Shown: positions 1 through 5,957, counted from the first letter of the stretch. The stretch: 7,750 nt of DNA from Sphingopyxis sp. (GCA_026125835.1 JAHCKJ010000093.1:1-7750), one strand, 5' to 3'. Program-made: numbers and translations. The notes: generated by a model from the letters alone, not told the origin.

Positions 1-861
1 TGCGACGAAATCGCCAAATGGCCGCAAGGCGAGGCAGCGTGGGACAATCTGATGCTGACGATGCGGATCGGCTCGCAGCCGCGGGTGGTCGCGACGACGA
101 CCCCGCGCGGGGTGCCGCTGGTGCGGCGGTTGATGAAGGAAAAGGGCGTTGCGGTGACCCGCGGCGCGACCGCGAGCAACCGGCTGAACCTGTCGCCGCG
201 GTGGCTGGCGACGATGAGGGCGATCTACGACGGCACGCGGTTGGGGCGGCAGGAGCTGGACGGCGAGCTGTTGGAGGATGTCGAGGGGGCGCTGTGGTCG
301 CGAGAATTGATCGAGCGGTGCCGGGTCGATGCGGATGCGGTCGGCAAGCTGGCGCGGGTGGTGATCGGGGTAGATCCGCCGGCGAGCGCGCAGGGCGATG
401 CGTGCGGGATTGTGGTCGCGGCGTTGCTGCGCGACGGGCGGCTGGCGGTGGTCGAAGACGCGACCGTCAAGCGCGCCGCGCCCGGCGTGTGGGCGCAGGT
501 GGTCGCCGCCGCGGCGGCGCGCTGGGGCGCCGAGCGGGTGGTGGCCGAGAGCAATATGGGCGGCGAGATGGTCGCGGCGACGCTGGCGCAGGCCGATGCC
601 CGTCTGCCGGTGCGCGCGGTGCATGCCAGCGTCGGCAAGGCGCGGCGCGCGGAGCCGGTGGCGCTGGCGTATGAGCGCGGGCAGGTGGTGCATGCCGGGG
701 CGTTTGCGGAGCTGGAGGACCAGCTGTGCGGGTTGCAGATTGGTGGGGGCTATGCGGGGCCGGGGCGCTCGCCGGATCGGGCGGATGCGTGTGTGTGGGC
801 GCTGGCGGCGGTGCTGGCGGGGGTGCGGATGGGGCAGGTTGTGGGGGTTCGGCGGGTTTGA
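1..861 (+). CDS. Large terminase (GTA g2 / TerL), 5' partial
   Basis: DNA-packaging motor of the GTA/phage head: an ATPase that pumps DNA through the portal, joined to an RNase H-like nuclease that cuts it. The frame is open from base 1, so 286 C-terminal residues are visible and the N-terminal ATPase core (Walker A) lies upstream of the window. The first residues read CDEIAKW, which fits the end of a Walker B motif (D2, E3). ATTTPRG at residues 31-37 is the coupling motif (motif III). The nuclease half follows: VIGVDPP with D125, VVEDAT with D153, VAESNMGG with E183, and DRADACVWAL with D259 and D262, a plausible set of acidic metal ligands for a TerL nuclease. The stop at 859-861 sits directly against the inserted HEPN cassette; the portal gene, its usual neighbour, is about 800 bases further on. 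Family assignment is confident; individual catalytic roles are inferred by analogy. Confidence 0.93.
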   Translation, partial: CDEIAKWPQGEAAWDNLMLTMRIGSQPRVVATTTPRGVPLVRRLMKEKGVAVTRGATASNRLNLSPRWLATMRAIYDGTRLGRQELDGELLEDVEGALWSRELIERCRVDADAVGKLARVVIGVDPPASAQGDACGIVVAALLRDGRLAVVEDATVKRAAPGVWAQVVAAAAARWGAERVVAESNMGGEMVAATLAQADARLPVRAVHASVGKARRAEPVALAYERGQVVHAGAFAELEDQLCGLQIGGGYAGPGRSPDRADACVWALAAVLAGVRMGQVVGVRRV

Positions 862-862
862 G

Positions 863-891
863 TGGACAGACCGACCCCATCTCGCTATCTT
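863..891 (+). promoter_or_regulatory. Putative sigma70-type promoter of the HEPN cassette
   Basis: TGGACA at 863-868 (five of six bases of the TTGACA -35 consensus) and TATCTT at 886-891 (four of six bases of TATAAT) are separated by exactly 17 bases. The -35 box begins two bases after the last base of the terminase stop codon. Transcription would start near 898, giving a leader of about 18 bases before the TTG start at 916. The position, at the entry of a base-composition-distinct cassette, supports a private promoter, but a match of this quality can occur by chance. Confidence 0.4.
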
Positions 892-901
892 ATCGGCAAC
901 T

Positions 902-907
902 GGAGGA
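902..907 (+). promoter_or_regulatory. Ribosome binding site deciding a TTG start
   Basis: GGAGGA is a near-perfect Shine-Dalgarno sequence, eight bases before the TTG at 916-918. It favours this TTG over the GTG at 862, which abuts the terminase stop and has no comparable site. Confidence 0.65.
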
Positions 908-915
908 ACAGAGTT

Positions 916-1203
916 TTGCCTGAAAACAAGAAGTTAAGTGGTATCGTCGAAGATCTTGCAATCAAGCATTTCGGTGCGGCCAAGCTTGGCCGTGTCGAGT
1001 TGCGCGCCGACACTGATTTTGAGGGTGACACGATCCTTCGGGTGATGGTCGTCCTCAAGATGCTTGAACACACATCTTCGGATAGCTTGGTCAAGTTTCA
1101 ACGGGACGTTGTCAATAAACTGAGAGAGGAAACCGATTTATTTCCTTTGGTCAGCTTTCGTTCTGTTCAGGATGATGAGGACATAAAGTCTGAAGCCGCT
1201 TGA
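916..1203 (+). CDS. Small protein partnered with a HEPN-like gene (putative antitoxin-like)
   Basis: 95-residue soluble acidic protein, function not recognised with certainty. The TTG start is chosen for the GGAGGA site eight bases upstream; a GTG at 862 in the same frame would add 18 residues. Residues 25-47 (GRVELRADTDFEGDTILRV, then hydrophobic VVL) look like two beta strands around an acidic DTDFEGD turn, followed by an amphipathic helix (about 55-72) and a FPLVSF strand at 76-81. No signal peptide or membrane segment is seen. It overlaps the next gene by 14 bases, so the pair is probably co-translated. Codons are much less GC-biased than in the flanking phage genes (AAG TTA AGT GGT and similar), which suggests acquisition from elsewhere. 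The arrangement, small upstream partner plus HEPN-like protein, is typical of toxin-antitoxin or defence pairs. I do not see a complete nucleotidyltransferase (MNT) GSx10DxD motif, so it is not an obvious MntA-type antitoxin. Confidence 0.7.
   Translation: MPENKKLSGIVEDLAIKHFGAAKLGRVELRADTDFEGDTILRVMVVLKMLEHTSSDSLVKFQRDVVNKLREETDLFPLVSFRSVQDDEDIKSEAA
1177..1181 (+). promoter_or_regulatory. Ribosome binding site supporting a CTG start
   Basis: GAGGA lies eight bases before CTG at 1190-1192, inside the end of the upstream small gene. There is no ATG, GTG or TTG in this frame between the in-frame stop at 1184-1186 and a TTG at 1391, so this site points to CTG as the initiator of the HEPN-like gene. 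Confidence 0.45.
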
Positions 1204-1654
1204 TCTGCTTGCGATAGCTGAAGACCTGCTGCCGAAAGGCAAGAGGCCGCGAGTCGCTAATCTGCGGCGAGCACAGAGCACGGCATATTATGCAATCTTT
1301 CATTGCCTTGCGCGTTTATGCGCCGACGGCTTCGTAGGCGGCACCAATGCTGACCGTAGCAAACCTGCTTGGCGTCAAACTTATCGGGCTTTGGATCATG
1401 GGACGGCAAAGAACGCCTGCAGAGACCGAATAATTCTCGACAGGTTTCCACCTGAGATCCAGGATTTTGCATATACTTTTGTTGATATGCAGGAAAGGCG
1501 ACACGCTGCCGACTACGACCCATTTGCTCAATTTGTGAAATCTGAGGTCAAGGCCGACATTGAGGTCATCTCTCAGGTAATTGACGGTCTGTCTAACGTG
1601 TCCGCGCGAGACAAGCGAGCGTTCGCTGCGCACGTGCTTTTCAAAAAGCGCTAG
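1190..1654 (+). CDS. HEPN-like domain protein (UPF0332-type), probable CTG start
   Basis: Predicted 154-residue all-helical protein. Residues 25-45 (LRRAQSTAYYAIFHCLARLC) match the RRA.S.AYYA.FH helix typical of HEPN/UPF0332 proteins; YRALDHG at 65-71 fits the following HG segment; and RRHAADYDP at 103-111 matches the R..ADYDP motif that closes such domains. HEPN proteins are commonly RNases or toxin/defence components. The RNase-type Rx4-6H pattern is met only by RAFAAH at 143-148 near the C-terminus, where it may be fortuitous, so activity is uncertain. The start is unusual: the frame opens at 1187 and lacks ATG, GTG or TTG until 1391, which would delete the conserved first helix. CTG at 1190 has a GAGGA site at correct distance and overlaps the upstream gene by 14 bases. 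Ends 12 bases before the portal gene. Base composition is unlike the flanks, suggesting an acquired cassette. Confidence 0.75.
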   Translation: MKPLDLLAIAEDLLPKGKRPRVANLRRAQSTAYYAIFHCLARLCADGFVGGTNADRSKPAWRQTYRALDHGTAKNACRDRIILDRFPPEIQDFAYTFVDMQERRHAADYDPFAQFVKSEVKADIEVISQVIDGLSNVSARDKRAFAAHVLFKKR

Positions 1655-1666
1655 AAAGAGAACATC

Positions 1667-2785
1667 ATGAACTGGTTTGGCCGGAAGGCTGCGCAGGGGG
1701 CTGCGCGGCCTGCTTTGTCGCGGGTGTATGGGGCATATGGGGTGATGGGCGGGGCGCCCGGACCCTTGTCGTTCGAGGCGCAGGTGCGTGAGGGCTATTT
1801 GTCCAATGCGATCGTGCAGCGCAGTGTGAAGCTGGTGGCCGAGGCGGCCGGAAGCGCGCCGATCGTGGCGAGCGATCCGGCGTTGGCGGCGCTGGTGGCG
1901 GCGACGTCGGGCGGGCAGGGGTTGGTCGAGACGCTCGCGTCCCAGTTGCTGCTGCACGGCAATGGCTATGTCCAGATTTTGGCCGATGGCGCGGGGGCGC
2001 CGGCGGAGCTGTTTGCGCTGCGCCCGGAGCGGGTGACGGTCGAGGCCGACGCACGGGGGTGGCCGGTTGCCTATCGCTACAAAGCGGGCGGGTCGGCGGT
2101 GGTGCTGCCCGCCGAGGATGGCGCGGGGCGGACCGCGGTGGTGCATGTGAAGGCGCTGCATCCGCTCGACGATCATTATGGCGCGGGGTGCCTGGGCGCG
2201 GCATCCGGCGCGATTGCGGCGCATAATGCGGCGGCGGTGTGGAACCGGGCGCTGCTGGACAATGCGGCGCGGCCGTCGGGGGCGCTGGTGCATGATCCGG
2301 GCGACAAGGGGATGCCGTTGTCGGCCGACCAGGTCGAGCGGCTGCGCGAGGAGCTGGGCGAGAGTTTTGCGGGCGGGGCGAATGCGGGGCGGCCGTTGCT
2401 GCTGGAGGGCGGGCTGAAGTGGCAGGCACTGTCGCTGTCGCCCGCCGAGATGGATTTCCTGGCGCTGAAGGAATCGAGCGCGCGCGAGATTGCGATGGCG
2501 TTCGGGGTGCCGCCGATGCTGCTCGGGCTGCCGGGGGATGCGACCTATGCCAATTACCGCGAGGCGAACCGGGCGCTGTGGCGGCTGACGGTGTTGCCGC
2601 TCTGCGCGAAAATTCTGGGCGGCATCCGGCAGGGGCTGCGCGACTGGTTCCCCGATGCCGAGTTGCGGGTCGATCTGGACCGGGTGCCGGCGCTGGCCGA
2701 GGACCGGATGGCGCTGTGGCGCGAGGTATCGGCGGCGGACTGGCTGAGCGCGGACGAGAAGAAGGCGTTGTTGGGGGTGAGTTGA
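1667..2785 (+). CDS. HK97-family portal protein (GTA g3)
   Basis: 372 residues, close to the usual length for GTA portals. Forms the dodecameric ring at one capsid vertex through which the terminase packages DNA and to which the neck attaches. Diagnostic segments: LSNAIVQRSVKLVAEAAGSAP at 45-65 (split helix typical of HK97 portals, NaIVqrsv), LLLHGNGYVQI at 94-104, LDDHYGAGCLGAA at 167-179, and the C-terminal signature FGVPPMLLG at 279-287 followed by YANYREANRALWRLTVLP at 294-311. ATG at 1667 with an AGAAAGAG purine stretch upstream. In typical clusters it follows the terminase directly; here the HEPN cassette intervenes. No damage seen. Confidence 0.95.
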   Translation: MNWFGRKAAQGAARPALSRVYGAYGVMGGAPGPLSFEAQVREGYLSNAIVQRSVKLVAEAAGSAPIVASDPALAALVAATSGGQGLVETLASQLLLHGNGYVQILADGAGAPAELFALRPERVTVEADARGWPVAYRYKAGGSAVVLPAEDGAGRTAVVHVKALHPLDDHYGAGCLGAASGAIAAHNAAAVWNRALLDNAARPSGALVHDPGDKGMPLSADQVERLREELGESFAGGANAGRPLLLEGGLKWQALSLSPAEMDFLALKESSAREIAMAFGVPPMLLGLPGDATYANYREANRALWRLTVLPLCAKILGGIRQGLRDWFPDAELRVDLDRVPALAEDRMALWREVSAADWLSADEKKALLGVS

Positions 2786-2796
2786 GCGTCGCTGCT

Positions 2797-2860
2797 GCGG
2801 AGGCAGGGGCCGCCGGCAACCTTGCGCTACGCCATTCGCGGCCCCCGCCTTCGCGGGGGC
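2797..2860 (+). repeat. REP-like inverted repeat with a GC-rich hairpin
   Basis: Two 17-base arms (2797-2813 and 2838-2854) are inverted repeats of each other with two mismatches. Overlapping the right arm is a perfect 8-bp hairpin, GCCCCCGC (2841-2848), loop CTTC, GCGGGGGC (2853-2860). The two pairings exclude each other, so the RNA could take alternative folds. This resembles the dispersed repetitive extragenic palindromes of sphingomonad genomes. It fills most of the 91-base gap between the portal and the DUF6127-like gene and ends three bases before the Shine-Dalgarno sequence of the latter (GGGAG, 2864-2868). No T-run follows, so it is not a clear intrinsic terminator. Confidence 0.7.
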
Positions 2861-2876
2861 GACGGGAGATTTCGAC

Positions 2877-3185
2877 ATGGACGAGGAAGAAGCGCTGGCG
2901 CGGTTGATCGCGCTGGCGGGGACGAGTGCGCCCGATGCGGCCTTGCTGCGCGCGGTGGTCGAGGAGGCGAGCGAGCTGGGGGCGCGGCGGGCTTTGGCGC
3001 GGCTGGGGCTGGCCGATGCGGCGGCGCGCGACGACATGGCGGATCTGCGGCAGCTGCTGGGCGCGTGGCGCGATGCCAAGACGAGCGCGTGGAAGGCGAC
3101 GGTCGATTGGGCGGTGCGCGCGATGCTGGCGTTGCTGGTCGTCGGGCTGGCGGTGAAGCTGGGGCTGCCGGGATTGCTGCGGTGA
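2877..3185 (+). CDS. Small membrane protein at the g3.5 position (DUF6127-like)
   Basis: 102 residues: an acidic helical N-terminal part (1-70, with ELGARRALARLGL at 33-45 and DLRQLLGAWRDAK at 56-68) and one hydrophobic segment at about 78-100 (AMLALLVVGLAVKLGL) that should span the membrane. It resembles DUF6127-type proteins found at this spot in sphingomonad GTA-like clusters; the DUF number is from memory and less certain than the location. The role is unknown; a membrane-anchored protein between portal and protease could assist capsid assembly or release, but nothing in the sequence shows this. ATG with GGGAG eight bases upstream. Its stop overlaps the protease GTG start (GTGA), implying coupling. 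Confidence 0.8.
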   Translation: MDEEEALARLIALAGTSAPDAALLRAVVEEASELGARRALARLGLADAAARDDMADLRQLLGAWRDAKTSAWKATVDWAVRAMLALLVVGLAVKLGLPGLLR

Positions 3186-3778
3186 GGGCGCGCGTGGTGC
3201 TGGATAGAGGTTCACGCGGAGGCGCGGAGGCGCGGAGAAAGGCTTGCCCCTCTCCGTTTGTCCTGAGCTTGTCGAAGGACCGTTTTTCCTTCGATGACGT
3301 CGGAAAAAAGAACAGCCCTTCGACAAGCTCAGGGCGAGCGGGATTTGAAAATCTCCGCGCCTCCGCGTCTCCGCGCGAACCCCTTTCCATTCGCTTTGCT
3401 GGCTATGCGGCGGTGTTCGACCGGGTGGACCGGGGCGGGGATGTCGTGCGGGCGGGGGCGTTTGCGGCGAGTTTGGCCGCGCGGCGACCTGTGCCGCTGT
3501 TGTGGCAGCACCGGCCGGGGGCCGTCGTCGGAATGATCGAGACATTGGCGGAGGATGCGCGCGGGCTGCGGGTGGTGGCGCGCCTGACGCATCCGACGGC
3601 GGCGGGGCTGGTGGCGCGCGGGGCGCTGACGGGATTGTCGTTCGGATATCGCGTGACGGCGGCGCGCGGGAGCCATCCGCGCGAGTTGCTGGGGCTGGAT
3701 CTGGCCGAGGTGAGTTTGGTGGCGGTGCCGATGCAGCCGCTGGCGCGGGTGATTGGGGTGGATTCAACGAAGGAGTGA
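3182..3778 (+). CDS. HK97-family prohead protease (GTA g4) with repeat-derived N-terminus
   Basis: Serine protease (S78/U35 type) that cleaves the capsid precursor during procapsid maturation. The recognisable domain begins at residue 70 (IRFAGYAAVFDRVDRGGDVV). Catalytic candidates are H110 in LLWQHRPGAVVG and S153 in GLSFGYRV; EVSLVAVPMQPLA follows near the C-terminus, as in the family. GTG 3182 is the best start: it overlaps the previous stop by four bases (GTGA). Other in-frame starts are GTG at 3194 and 3197 and TTG at 3269. None lies between the repeat and the protease domain, so residues 10-66, encoded by a 171-bp nested palindrome, must be at least partly translated unless a non-standard start such as ATT 3389 is used. 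Total 198 residues. Without the repeat the protein would be about 141 residues, so the domain itself is complete but compact. Confidence 0.88.
   Translation: MRARVVLDRGSRGGAEARRKACPSPFVLSLSKDRFSFDDVGKKNSPSTSSGRAGFENLRASASPREPLSIRFAGYAAVFDRVDRGGDVVRAGAFAASLAARRPVPLLWQHRPGAVVGMIETLAEDARGLRVVARLTHPTAAGLVARGALTGLSFGYRVTAARGSHPRELLGLDLAEVSLVAVPMQPLARVIGVDSTKE
3210..3380. repeat. 171-bp three-layer nested palindromic element inside the protease frame
   Basis: Outer arms 3210-3237 and 3353-3380 (28 bases, rich in CGCGGAGG units) pair with 26 of 28 matches. Middle arms 3260-3280 and 3315-3335 (21 bases, core CCTTCGACAAGCTCAGG and its complement) pair with 19 of 21. The centre has TTTTTCC (3283-3289) facing GGAAAAA (3302-3308). 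The core is a dispersed repeat seen in sphingomonad and other proteobacterial genomes. The length is 57 codons exactly and no stop occurs in the protease frame, so the insertion keeps the frame open (encoding segments such as VLSLSKD and PSTSSGRA). No transposase is encoded and no clear target duplication is visible. Confidence 0.85.
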
Positions 3779-3783
3779 CGGGC

Positions 3784-4926
3784 ATGGAATTGGATATGGA
3801 AGTGAAAGCCGATGCGTTGGACGGCGCGTTCGATGCGGTGCTGGCGGCGGAAGCCGTTGACGATTTGAAGGCGTCGGTGGCGGCGTTGAAGGCGCAGGTC
3901 GATGCGCAGGCAGTGGCGGCGGCGCGGTTGCCGCTCGACGGGGCGAAGGCGGCCGATCCGGCGCGTGATGCCTTTGTCGAGCGCTATTTGCGGCGTGGAA
4001 TCGACGCCGGGGTCGAGATGAAAAGCCTGTCGGGCGCGTCGGGGGGCGAAGGCGGCTTTGCGGTGCCGCGCGAGATCGACACCAGCATCGCGGCGACGCT
4101 GAAGACGCTGTCGCCGATCCGTAGCATCGCGACGGTCGTGCAGACGGGGACGAGCGGGTATCGCAAGCTGGTCGCGACCGGGGCGATGGGCGCGGGCTGG
4201 GTCGGCGAGACGGCGACGCGGCCCGAGACGGCGACGCGCAGCTTTGCCGAAATCGCGCCGCCGTCGGGCGAGCTTTACGCCAATCCGGCGGCGAGCCAGG
4301 CGATGCTGGACGATGCGATGTTCAACGTCGAGGACTGGCTGGCCGACCAGCTGGGGCGCGAATTTGCGGTCGCCGAGGGCAGCGCGTTCGTGACCGGCAA
4401 CGGCACGAACCGCCCCAAAGGGTTCCTGACCTATGCCACCACGAACGAAGTCGACAGCGTGCGCGCGTTCGGGACGCTCCAGCATCTGGCGACGGGGACG
4501 GCGGGCGCCTTTCCGGCGGCGAACCCGCAGGACAAGCTGGTCGAGCTGGTCCATGCGTTGAAAGCGCCGTACCGGCAGGGCGCGTGCTGGGTGATGAATT
4601 CGGACACGCTGGCGCGGATCCGCAAGTTCAAGACGAGCGACGGCGCGTTTATCTGGCAGCCGGGGCTGGTCGAGGGGCAGGCGGCGACGTTGCTGGGGTA
4701 TCCGGTGGTCGAGGCCGAGGACATGCCCGATGTGGCGGCGAACAGCCTGTCGATCGCGTTCGGCAATTTCCGCGCCGGTTATCTGGTCGCCGACCGCGGC
4801 GAGACGCGCATCCTGCGCGATCCGTTCAGCAACAAGCCGTTCGTGCATTTTTATGCAACCAAAAGGGTCGGCGGCGCGATCATCGATTCGCAGGCCATCA
4901 AGCTGATGAAATTCGCCGCCAGCTGA
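3784..4926 (+). CDS. Major capsid protein, HK97 fold (GTA g5)
   Basis: 380 residues; several hundred copies build the icosahedral head. Residues 1-55 are charged and helical (DDLKASVAALKAQVDAQ at 26-42), the delta/scaffold domain expected in HK97 capsid precursors. EMKSLSGASGG at 78-88 resembles the HK97 maturation site (cleavage between K and S), which would leave a 300-residue mature subunit starting SLSGA. The HK97-fold body follows: GGFAVPREID (90-99), GWVGETATRPET, VTGNGTNRPKGFL, and the C-terminal GYPVVEAEDMPD and FYATKRVGGAII segments. ATG 3784 is chosen over longer in-frame starts from 3502, because these would overlap the protease extensively; AAGGAG (3770-3775) lies eight bases upstream, within the last codons of the protease gene. 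A hairpin region follows the stop. Confidence 0.96.
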   Translation: MELDMEVKADALDGAFDAVLAAEAVDDLKASVAALKAQVDAQAVAAARLPLDGAKAADPARDAFVERYLRRGIDAGVEMKSLSGASGGEGGFAVPREIDTSIAATLKTLSPIRSIATVVQTGTSGYRKLVATGAMGAGWVGETATRPETATRSFAEIAPPSGELYANPAASQAMLDDAMFNVEDWLADQLGREFAVAEGSAFVTGNGTNRPKGFLTYATTNEVDSVRAFGTLQHLATGTAGAFPAANPQDKLVELVHALKAPYRQGACWVMNSDTLARIRKFKTSDGAFIWQPGLVEGQAATLLGYPVVEAEDMPDVAANSLSIAFGNFRAGYLVADRGETRILRDPFSNKPFVHFYATKRVGGAIIDSQAIKLMKFAAS

Positions 4927-4942
4927 TCTGAGGCGCGATGGG

Positions 4943-4996
4943 CGTCCGGTCCATGCTCCCTACCCCCTTTCGGGGCGGACCGGGCGCTGACTTTTC
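4943..4996 (+). terminator. Hairpin with T-rich tail after the capsid gene (possible attenuator)
   Basis: Arms 4943-4952 and 4977-4986 form a 10-bp stem with one G-U pair, and an inner CCCC (4964-4967) / GGGG (4972-4975) stem sits in its loop. A T-rich stretch CTTTTCTT (4991-4998) follows after four bases. The 81-base gap between capsid and adaptor genes contains nothing else apart from the adaptor ribosome site (GGAG, 5002-5005). A partial terminator or RNA-stabilising structure here would yield more capsid than neck protein, but the T-run is interrupted and termination is not certain. Confidence 0.4.
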
Positions 4997-5007
4997 TTGA
5001 TGGAGAC

Positions 5008-5562
5008 ATGGCGATGACGATGAGCCTGGTGCCGGGGGCGTCCCCGGTGAGCCTGAACGAAGCGCGCGGGTGGCTGCGGATGGGCGGTGCGAGCGACGAT
5101 GCGGTGGTCGAACCGCTGCTGCGCGCCGCAACGGGGATTTGCGAGGCTTTCGTCGGCCAGTGGCTGGTGCGGCGATCGGGCAGCGAGCTGGTGCCGGTGA
5201 TGCAGGGCGCGGCGCGGCTGAGCGTGCGGCCGGTGGTCGCAGTCGACGAGGTGCGGATGGTGGCGGCGGACGGTAGCGAGACGGTGCTGGCAGTCGGCGA
5301 TTACCGGCTATCGCTGGCGCCGGATGGCGCGGGGCGGCTGATGATCGCGCCGCAGCACGGGGCGGCGCGGGTGCGCGCGACCTATCGCGCCGGGATGGCG
5401 GAGACGGGCGCGGATGTGCCCGAGGCGATCCGGCACGGCATCGTGCGGATGACGCAGCATCTGTACGAGGCGCGCGACGCGAAGGAGGTTCCGCCGCCGC
5501 CCGCAGCGATCGCGGCGCTGTGGCAGCCGTGGCGGGCGCTGCGCCTGGGCAGCCGGCGATGA
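5008..5562 (+). CDS. Head-tail adaptor, phiE125 gp8 / gp6-like (GTA g6)
   Basis: 184 residues; forms the ring that binds the portal and starts the neck. The N-terminal helical part has PVSLNEARGWLRM (13-25) and EPLLRAATGICEAFVGQWL (35-53), the usual beginning of phage gp6-like/phiE125 gp8 proteins. A beta-rich middle (RPVVAVDEVRMV, DYRLSL) is followed by RVRATYRAGM (121-130), VPEAIRHGIVRMTQHLYEAR (137-156) and a proline-rich PPPPAAIAALWQPWRALRL tail (162-180), all characteristic of the GTA members. ATG 5008 has GGAG two bases upstream and is preferred over the second in-frame ATG at 5014 only by position. It overlaps the next gene by ATGA. Confidence 0.9.
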   Translation: MAMTMSLVPGASPVSLNEARGWLRMGGASDDAVVEPLLRAATGICEAFVGQWLVRRSGSELVPVMQGAARLSVRPVVAVDEVRMVAADGSETVLAVGDYRLSLAPDGAGRLMIAPQHGAARVRATYRAGMAETGADVPEAIRHGIVRMTQHLYEARDAKEVPPPPAAIAALWQPWRALRLGSRR

Positions 5563-5951
5563 GCGGCGCCGAGCGGGCGGTGCGCGCGAAGGCGCTGACG
5601 CTGCTGGCGGGCGATGGCGAACTGGCAGCGCTGGTGCACGGGATTTTTGACGGCATTCCGCCGCGAGTGAGCGCGCCCTATGTTTCCGTTGCTGGTGCCG
5701 AGGGGATCGATTGGGGGACCAAGGACCGGGCGGGGCGCGAGGTGCGGTTGACGTTGGTGCTGGTTGGTATCGGTGGCGCGGTTGACGATGTGGCCGCGGG
5801 GCGGATTGATGCCGTGGTCGCGGGGCTGCGCGGAGTAGCCGATGGCTGGTCGGTGGTCAGCGCGCGGGTGGTGCGGACGCGGTTTGCGTTCGTGCGTGAC
5901 GGCGGGTGGCGGCACGAGGTGATCGTGCGGTGCCGGTGTTTGGTGGGGTGA
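5559..5951 (+). CDS. Tail terminator protein, DUF3168 family (GTA g8)
   Basis: 130 residues, alpha/beta, soluble. DUF3168 proteins cap the top of the tail tube and connect it to the neck (RcGTA g8). Family features: an N-terminal helix (AERAVRAKALTLLAGDGELAA, residues 4-24), GIFDGIPPRVSAPYVSV (28-44), EGIDWGTKDRAGREVRLTLVL (48-68) and the C-terminal strand pair RTRFAFVRDGGWRHEVIVRC (107-126). The ATG at 5559 overlaps the stop of the adaptor gene by four bases, so translation is likely coupled; the upstream Shine-Dalgarno is weak, in line with coupling. It runs directly from g6 with no room for a g7 stopper gene. Confidence 0.88.
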   Translation: MSGAERAVRAKALTLLAGDGELAALVHGIFDGIPPRVSAPYVSVAGAEGIDWGTKDRAGREVRLTLVLVGIGGAVDDVAAGRIDAVVAGLRGVADGWSVVSARVVRTRFAFVRDGGWRHEVIVRCRCLVG

Positions 5952-5957
5952 CATAAG

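Noticed and set aside
862..915. GTG 862 as start of the small cassette gene
   Set aside because: In frame and adjacent to the terminase stop, but without a ribosome site, and it would place the promoter-like sequence inside the gene; TTG 916 has GGAGGA at ideal distance.
3210..3380. CRISPR or insertion sequence interpretation of the repeats
   Set aside because: Only inverted, not regularly spaced direct repeats, and no transposase or Cas gene; nested palindrome fits better.
2827..3390. Long open frame on the - strand across the DUF6127-like gene and the palindrome
   Set aside because: Shadow of GC-rich coding on the + strand; the palindrome makes both strands look similar (RGSRG.AEARR on each). 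No ribosome site or family.
3502..3783. Upstream extension of the capsid gene
   Set aside because: The frame is open but overlaps the catalytic part of the protease; ATG 3784 has a good ribosome site and gives the normal capsid length.
1665..3785. Very long - strand frames (over 500 codons) opposite portal and protease
   Set aside because: Proline- and arginine-rich low-complexity translations typical of antisense frames in high-GC DNA; they oppose well-recognised genes.
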